Below are positions 47,001 to 56,000 of a DNA stretch of 64,000 nucleotides, one piece after another (position 1 is the stretch's first letter; the number at the start of each line of letters is the position of its first letter). The position numbers and the translations under genes were made by a program. This DNA is from Dendrobium chrysotoxum (taxonomy: Eukaryota > Streptophyta > Magnoliopsida > Asparagales > Orchidaceae). The notes beneath the pieces were generated by a model. That model was not told where the DNA came from, did not search any database, and was given only the letters and a program-made list of their open reading frames with translations. The stretch covers positions 62,422,573-62,486,572 of the forward strand of contig CM034305.1 in assembly GCA_019925795.1 (NCBI GenBank). The letters are read 5' to 3'.

Positions 47001-50000
47001 GGATTAGCCAATTTCTATAGGCGATTCATTAAGGGCTTTAGTATTATTGTGGCTCTGATTACTGATGGCCTCAAGTCAAAGAATTTTAGCTGGTCTGATG
47101 CTCAACAGCGTAGTTTCGAGGCTATTAAAGCAGCTCTCAGCGAAGCCCCAGTGTTAGCTCTACCGGATTTTGATAAACCTTTTCAGGTTGATACAGATGC
47201 TTCCTCCCATGGCATTGGAGTAGTTTTATCCCAAGGTAGGAGACCTGTTTAATATTTCAGTGAGAAATTAAGTGGACCGCAATAGAAATGGTCTGTTTAT
47301 GAACAAGAACTATACGCCGTTCTCCGTGCCTTGAAACAATGGGAACATTATTTGCTTCAACAAGACTTTGTACTTTGTAGTGATAACCAAACATTGCAAT
47401 ACATTAATAACCAAAGGAACATTAATCGAATGCATGCTAGATGGATTGTCTTTCTGCAGAAATTTAGCTTTGTGATCCAACATAAAGCTGTAAGCTGAAT
47501 CGGGTAGCTGATGCATTGAGCCGCCGTGCTGCCCTGCTGATGCAACTACAAACAAGTATTACTGGCTTGGAAGAAATGAAGGAACTATATGGGCAGGATC
47601 CTGAGTTTGCTGGACCGTGGGCTAGCTGTTCTGAAGGAACCCCAACTACTGACTATACAATCCGGCATGGGTTTTTATTCAAGAGCAACACTCTTTGCAT
47701 TCCCCAGTCTTCGTGGAGGCAACAACTCATTAAGGAGGTGCATTGCGGAGGATTAGCCGCTCATGTGGGAAAAGATAAGTCCCTAACTCAACTTCAATCT
47801 CGTTTTTATTGGCCTCACATGCATAGAGATGTTCATAAATTTATTGAGAGGTGTTCTCTCTATCAAATGTACAAGGGTAACGCCCAAAACACCGGTCTCT
47901 ACATGCCACTACCGGTGCCCGACTCCATTTGGGAAGACCTTAGTATCGACTTTGTTTTGGGGTTACCACGCACTAAGAGAGGGGCTGACTCCATTATGGT
48001 GGTAGTAGATAGGTTTTCAAAAATGGCTCATTTCATTCCATGCAAGAAAACCTTTGATGCATTACATATAGCACATTTGTTCTTCAAGGAAATTGTGCGG
48101 TTACATGGCCTCCCTCAAAGTCTTACTTCTGACCGTGATGTTAAATTCGTAAGCCATTTTTGGAGAGAATTATGGAAAAGGCCTAAAACTGACATAAAAC
48201 TCAGCTCGGCATACCATCCTCAAACCGACGGCCAAACTGAAGTGACTAACCGAACGTTAGGCAGTTTGTTACGGTGTTTGGTTCAGGAACATCCTAAACA
48301 ATGGGAAGAACTTTTATGTCAAGCTGAGTTTTCTTTCAATGCTATGCTGAACCGTTCAACTGGCCGCTGTCCATTTAGTTTAGCATACACTAAGGTACCT
48401 AATCAGCTCATTGACATCGCCGTGTTGCCGAAATGTAAGAGCTTAGCTGCTTCTAATACGATGGAAGAGTTTTCAGAAAAGCTTAAAAATGTTAAATCCA
48501 AATTAACTGAAGCCAACACTAAATATAGCAGCGGGTTGATAGTCATAGAAGGGAACAAAGTTTTCAACCTGGTGAGTTGGTCATGCTTCGATTTTGCAAG
48601 GAGAGGTTTGCACCAGGCACATACTCCAAACTCAGTCCAAGGAAGTTCGGCCCTTTTCCCATTTTGCGTAAGATTAATGACAATGCTTATGTCATTGACT
48701 TACCCAAAGAATTCCAAACTTCAACTACATTCAACATTTTTGATATATCCAGTTATCATCCACCAGACCATACAAACTCCACAATGCTCTCATCGGAGAT
48801 GAGTCCTTCAGAAGCAGGGGAGACCTGATGTGGCCTACAACAACTAAAACCTTAACAGAGGGACACGTTATCATAAGAGCTGTCGTCCCACTACCTCTAT
48901 AATCGTTTTCTGTTTTAGTAGTATTGCTTTTGCATTTACTTTTATCATATTTACTAATTATAGTTACAGGGTTTACTACTACTCACATATATACAGTGAA
49001 AGGAGGAAAACAAAGGCAGCTTTTAGTTTTCAATACAAATCACTAGTATTTGGGTATTCCTTGTTTTTTCCATCTTTCTTGCGTCTCTTCTTGCAAGTTA
49101 GCCGAAGCAGTTGCTTCACTCTCTCTCTTCCCCATGATTCTGCCGGCCCCTTTGGACTGCCATTTGTAGCATAGAACAGGTCCAGGTTGGACAGGTTCAG
49201 CCGGCCCTTGGGCCGGCCTAATAAAATGCTTTCTCCAATGCTAACTAGTAGGGTTCATGGATGATAAGAAATACACATACGGGTATTGTATCTTTGTGGA
49301 GTGTAATTTCATCAGATGAAAGAGCAAGAAACAAAAATTGATGGCCACATCAAGTGCTGAGCTAGAATACAATGCCATAGTATACTCTATATGTGAGATG
49401 AAGTGGGTAAGACCCTCTTGGATGAAATTGGTTTCCCAATTACTCATCTAATAATTTTAACCTATGATAATTGAGTTGACATCAATATTACTAGAAATCC
49501 TGAGATTCATGAAGAACAAAAAGTATTAAGGTTGATTGTCATTTTATTTGAGATGTAGTACTATTAAAGAAGACTTCTAAACATATTCTAAGCTCAAAAT
49601 ACTAACTACCACCAACTAGAGCACACGCGATCTCCTTAAGCAAGAGCATTCTTAGGTTTCACTCAAGGATTGCAATTAATTGGGTGTTTGCTCCTATGTA
49701 AAATCTCAGCCCCTCAAATCTAATATAAATCCTCGAGAGAATTATCTGGGAAGGTGAAATAACGTTATAAATATTAATTACTCTTCTCCTTCGGCGTATA
49801 GAGCAAATTAAATGTGCAGCCAGTCTTTCCATTATTCTAGAAATAATTAAATCTTCCATTTCCTTGCATTGGAAGTTCGGTAGAGTTTATCAAACTGAAT
49901 TTAACAGAAGCATCCTCTAATAATTCCAAAATAAATATTTTTTCTTGCAAAATCAGTTAATTGATTGTACCATAACCAAAATAATAAATCTCTACATAAT

Positions 50001-53000
50001 CAAGTGCTCCATCTCGAGTTAGTAATGGAATGGAAACTTCAGGTTAATGATTAGTAGTTTAACAAAGTTGGACGGCTCATTTTGGTCAACAATCTACAGA
50101 GAGATGCCCGTATGAATTTTGCCTGTTGTCCTTTATTCAAGACACATTTTTCAGTTTGCCATAATCGTGAAAGAATTGTCCTTCACCTCTTCCACTATTG
50201 CAGAATTTATTTCTTTGAGATGCTCATGAATTTGTTAAAAAACTAAACATCCTCTTACGTCTTCCTCTTACTCTTCTAGAGCACCACAAACACTGACCAC
50301 CCCTCGCCGGACTGTTGAAGTCAACTTTGTCCATAATGCTTGCGCACTCCACAGTTGTGGGAATCAGTATTCTTTTCAAATGTAGTTAATAAAGATGAAA
50401 CGATTCCAAAAACTTGCGAGATCCTATAGGGCCAAGCAAAGCCTTAAACTTCAGTGCGAACAAGAATTCCTCCATAGCCATGTTCAGTTTGCTAATCATT
50501 TTTCATCCTATTATGCAATTACTGCAAACACCTGTAAAATTAGATAGAGATGATTTCATCCACCTTAACCAAAATTTGGTCAAACCATAGCACATAGGTT
50601 GAACAAACTTGCTTCACCACATCATCACACTTAAGGATGGCACTTGGGGTGGTAGGTTCCTATGAGCTTCCACAGCATCCTCAAAAATAGCCTCATACAC
50701 ACCTTGATAGATGAGAAATTGATCATCCTGGTAATTCATCCAAGGCTGTTTTGTACCAAAGCACATATATAGAACAAGCATCATAAAGTACCTAGACGGT
50801 CCTTGATAAATCTACTAAATGCTGGAATTTTCGTAAATGGGTAGAGTAGGAGCAACTTAAATGCTAGTTTGCAATATTCATGGATTAGCTAATGCTTCTC
50901 GGAGAAGAAATATTCATGCTTCTTTATGGTTTTCCATCAAGAATGAACCCCAATCTCGAGTAATAGCATATGTGACACCATTCAATACACTTTAAGACTA
51001 AAAATGCCATAAGCTTTGATGAAAAAAAATCCTCAACCAATTTAAAGCAACATTTACTAGGAAAGCTATGGAAAATTACTATAGTTGTAAAATTTTGTAA
51101 TTTATAAATGAGAATTCGCATATGAAACTTTAAATATATTAATGGTGAATTTACATATGTACCACTGAATTGTTATTCATTTACATGTCTGATATATAAA
51201 CATTTATATTTACTTATATAACACTTAATCTCTAAATCACAATAAAAAGAATCACTAACATTTACTTATCTAAAGTAAAATACATCTTTTCATATATATG
51301 TTCTGATATGATTTACATATCATAATGTTATTTAAGTAAATATAAAAATTTAGAGGTTAGATATGTAAGTAAATAAGAATTTAGTGATATATATGTAAAT
51401 CGCCCTGGTAATCACATACCCGTTGACATTTTCAGCAGTCAAGTTAGCACCTCTAGCGATGAGAACCTGACATTTACACATGATAAGTAGTATTATATCT
51501 GACAATTTATGATAACAGAAAACATGATATCATAACCAACTTACTTCACAACAGGCTGCATGTCCACCACATGCAGCATAATGGAGAGGTGTGCATCCTG
51601 CGCCTGAAATACAAAAAAAAATTGCTGCAGTTGCACAACAATATGCACCTTCTTGAAAGAATTATAATGTTCAGTAGCAATGTAAAGGAGATATGATGAA
51701 TAATTGAGCCAACAAAGATGTTTCAAGCAAAAAAGATTGGTCAACATCAAATAGAGATTACTATAAAACCAGATATTTACCAAGCAGCCATAAAAGAAAG
51801 TAATAAGAATTTTTTTGAGAAGATGTACAGAAGACAAAGATACTTTTTTTTTTCTCACATATCTAAAGGTAGTACCAAGAAAGTGGGCTGAATCTTTGAT
51901 TTCCGTGCTTATGGCATTTGGTGCATAATAAAGTCTAGCACCCATATTATACTTACTGCAGATCGACCAACATCATATGCTACACCTCAATCCAGATATT
52001 ACAACTGTAGATGAACTCAACTATTGTTGTCTTGATCAAGATGATTCCAGAAAGTGATGAATATTTATCTTATTTATGTGTTTGGATCTATTTTGTAGCA
52101 AGAAGAACATTGAAAAGAAGAGGAAGAAAGAGTAATGACTCCCATAATCTCTCGTTAGATTTCACACGATGTGGACTAGGACTACAGGAAAGCAGGAGCT
52201 ATGATATCATTACAAATATAACTGATGGACAAGGGAGAGAAGATGAGTAGCCAGGCAGTAAGCTTTCATTTCATTCAAGAGTTTTCATTCCATTCCCTAA
52301 GCGATCTATTCAAAGGATAGGACCTATAGAGCATATATGATAAGAGAAGAATGTCTAAATAGACCAAATGGAATGCGAACAAAAAGTGTGAAGTTTACCT
52401 AAAATAAGGCAAAATGTGTTAAAAGATAAAATGACAAGATTTCCTTCAACTGAATGAAGTTAAGCTGTCATGATCTAAACTGGTGGAGTTCCCACCTGAA
52501 AATGAATGGCTAATAGTATGTGCAAAAAGAACAAAAGCTAGTACTTTAAATGGAATGTGGAATGAACTAGTAAAGTTCTACATCGCAGTGCAATGAAACG
52601 AGCTTACATCATAAAGGTTGATCAAAAAGGCAAAAAGTGCCTCTCTACATCGCTTAATAGGTAAAAAATGTGAGCACTGCTCCTTCATAGATGAAAAGTA
52701 AAACCGGTTCCATGATGTGCTAATAACATGTGCTGCTCATCACACTGCATGCATGCCTTATTGCTTATTATTTTGGATTAATTTTTCTTGTTAATATTTG
52801 ACTTAAACTGCCATAATTCACTTCCTAATTTGATTTTTATGATTGTCATCTATGATGCACAGACACGGACACGGCGACACGGATACGACAGGACACCGAC
52901 ATGAGATACATAATTTATTGAAAATATAGGACACGGACACAGGTTAGACACGGTATTATAATTTTTATATTTTAAAAATAGAGTATAAAAATTGAATAAG

Positions 53001-56000
53001 TATAATATTAAAATAAACTTAGAAATAACAAGTTATTAATTAGAGTTTGTGTTTAAAATGATTAATATAAGGATGTCGAGAGTTGAACATCGATGTCGTG
53101 CATCAGGCATCGAGAGAGAAGATGACAATACTGTCAAGAGTCAGATATCGATGTTATGCAATAAGTATCGGGCGTCAATGTCAAAAGGGCGTCTGTCGTC
53201 GATGTTGAGAGGGTGTTGTTCGTCAATGTTAAGAAGACGTTGAACAAAGATAAGCTGTCAGTTTGTGGGTGTAGAAATTGCTAGCGTCGTGCATCAATGT
53301 CAAGACAGTGTCCAACTTTGATGTTGAGATGGTTTTGAAATGTCAATGTTGTAACGGCATCAGATGTCAATGTTGAGATGACATCGGGCATTGTTGTAAA
53401 ATCAAAGTCGTGACCCACCAAACAGAAATGAAAATGAGAATATTCGATGAATGGGGTATTGAGTATGGATAGATTATAAGAAATTTAGTTTTAATATTTT
53501 AAATAAATAAAAATTTTAAATACAAGAATTTATATTTAAAAAAATTAATAAAATATTTAAGACACGCGTGTCAGACACAATTGTCTAATTTATATTTAAT
53601 ATTTTTTTAATCGGACACATTTCGGTGTGTCCAACACGTGTCGAAAGAGTGTCGGACGTGTGTCATGTCATGTGTCGGACACTGCACGCCTCTTTGGGGA
53701 GAAGTGTCGGTGCATAATAGATTGTCATTAAAAAGTATAATAATATCTATATATTTCAACTAGCTAAAGCGCAAGCTTTGTTTTAGCTCCGTGCTTAAAA
53801 AAAGAACTAATACATTTATGTGTTGCATGGCACTTTGCATGCTAACAACTTAGCTATCAAAGACAAACTCAGAATGAAGGATGGTCAGTATTAAGGGAAC
53901 AAAAATTGGCCGGAGAAAGCAAAGAGGTTTTTGGTGCAGGATTTGGTAGAAGATCTAATATAAGCAGGAGATTGTCCTTTACTAACTGTTAAAATCCTAG
54001 CCATCCCATGACACTTGATCTCATGACCAGGATGGGAATTCGTGGGAGGCTCACTTGGATCATGCCGATCTATGTTAAAATCTCAGTCGTCCCTTGACAC
54101 TCGATCCCACGGCTAGGATGGGAATCCGTGGGAGGGTCACCTGGATCACGCCCATCTCCTTCTATATTCAGGTGGCTGATTTTGGAAGGATTATATTAAG
54201 GCAATTATGCATGATTCTATAGTTACTTGTTTCTTTATTAAGACATCTTGTATAGATCTATAAATAGAGATAATTTTGTATAATAAAATTAAGCATTTCC
54301 CTCTCCAATTCTTTGAATTTAACATGATATCAGAACCTTCATTGCCTTGGCTAAAATTTTGAGTTTTTTTACTACCGGACTTTCTGAAGGGAAGGCCTAG
54401 CCTTCCCTTCAGAAACAAAAGGGAGCATATTCTGGCTTGTTCGTTCCAACGTACGTCCAACTGAGACGGGGAGAGTGTCTCATCCCGCGGTCTCTTCATT
54501 TGATCAAGAGAGACGAAGTCTAATGCGTCTCATCTGGAGGAGTCAAGCAAGAACCCCGCGGTCTCTTCATTCGATCGAGAGAGAACATCTCGTAAACCCC
54601 TCTCGTATACGTGCGACTGAAAGTGACGAGAGAGGTGTGCATCCATAAGATTCTGTGTGTGAGCCCGAGAGATGATTGAGCGGGATTATGCTCAATGTTG
54701 CATGTGATCAAGAGCGAGCCGGTTCTTTCGTTCTGCTTCCTAGTCACGTACGTCCAGAGTAGCCAAGCAAGTGAGAGGACTTCCCCTTTCGGTCTTCTGC
54801 GTGCGGCTAGAGAAGGCACATGAGACCCCTGTCGTGCATGTCTACCTGGAGGCTGAATTGAGTGAAGAAGAGGATCAAGAAAGGAGCGAGCAGAAACAAC
54901 GTGCGTGTGTGCCTAAGTAGGGACGAACGACTCTCGTGCATGTGTTGGAGTCGAACCGAGCAAGGAAAAAGTGGCTGAAGAGCTGTTGTACATGCCATCA
55001 AATCCTCCACTTGAAGAGCCCCTCCTTGCCCCAAATCTCGACCGCTTCTGCATGTTCACGATCCGCTACCCTCATATCTAAGAGATGTACAAGAAGGCTG
55101 AAGCCTCCTTTTGGATAGCAAAAGAAGTCAACCTCTCTCAAGATCTCCACCAATGGGATCAATCCCTCAAATCAGGCGAACGCCACTTCGTAACCCATGT
55201 TCTCGCCTTCTTCAATGTCGCTGGTAGGATTATTATTGGATTTGAACTGAAGTCAGTTTGTTGGATTCGAAGCTCGCTGATGGAATAGTCCTGATATGTG
55301 GAGTTGCCCAAACGATGTGCGCAGTGGGGAAGAAGATGGCTTTCTTGGTGGTAAGGCAGATCACAGCTACAGTCCAATGCGTGCTTACGATGATCGAAGA
55401 GTTGGTGAGCACGCAGATGGTGAAGTTCACTACTTCCCTAAGTAGGGAGTCGATCATGGATATCAAGGGTAAGGCTACAGAGAGATTAGAAGCACTTTAT
55501 CCTACCCTGAAAGAGCTGGCGCTTACTAGTTCTCCAGGTTCCCACCACCGACCTTTATTACCGGTATTCTGAGGAATAAATATTCCTACCACCAGCCTTC
55601 ATTGCCGGAATTATGAGGAATCTAAATTCCCACCATCAACCTTCATTGCCGAAATTCTAAGGAATACAGGTCTTTCCACTGGCCTTCATTGCCAGAATTT
55701 TGAGGAATACAGGTTCCCACTACTAGCCTTCATTGCCGGAATTTTGAGGAATACAGGTTCCCACTACTGGCCTTCATTGCCGGAATTTTGAGGAATACTG
55801 ATTCCCACAACCTGCCTTCATTGTAGGAATCTAAGGACCTTCGTGCATCCAAGACCTAGGAGAGATCAAGCAGGAGGGCTCCTCTTGTGTGCGATGTCCA
55901 GAGTCGACAGAGCAAAAGCGAGCACAAGACCTCCTCCTGTGTGTGTTTGAAAAAAGCCGAGAGTTCCCTCTCATGCGGGGGCAGGGTGCAAGACCTGCAC

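Larger units (their letters stand above)
44020..49118 (+). mobile_element. Complete Ty3/gypsy element, probably Reina-type chromovirus (5.1 kb)
   Basis: Two 293-bp LTRs (44020-44312 and 48826-49118), a perfect 5-bp target duplication ctctc, an initiator-Met-type PBS at 44316-44327, and gag-protease-RT-RNase H-integrase in the gypsy order. Size and short LTRs fit the Reina lineage; no clear chromodomain was seen after integrase. Stops and frameshifts split gag and pol. It lies antisense to the host gene inside intron 7. Confidence 0.92.
41872..51419 (-). other. XBAT32-like intron 7 (9.5 kb), transposon-filled
   Basis: Bounded by GTATGT (51419) and CAAAG (41872). It contains a copia RT relic (43290-43615), a complete gypsy element (44020-49118), a copia RNase H relic (49236-49630) and an unidentified coding-like relic (50160-50930). 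The stretch 41900-43280 shows nothing recognisable. Confidence 0.85.

Noticed and set aside
55535..55830. CRISPR-like regular repeat
   Set aside because: Units are directly tandem, diverged, without unique spacers, and lie inside an LTR retrotransposon.
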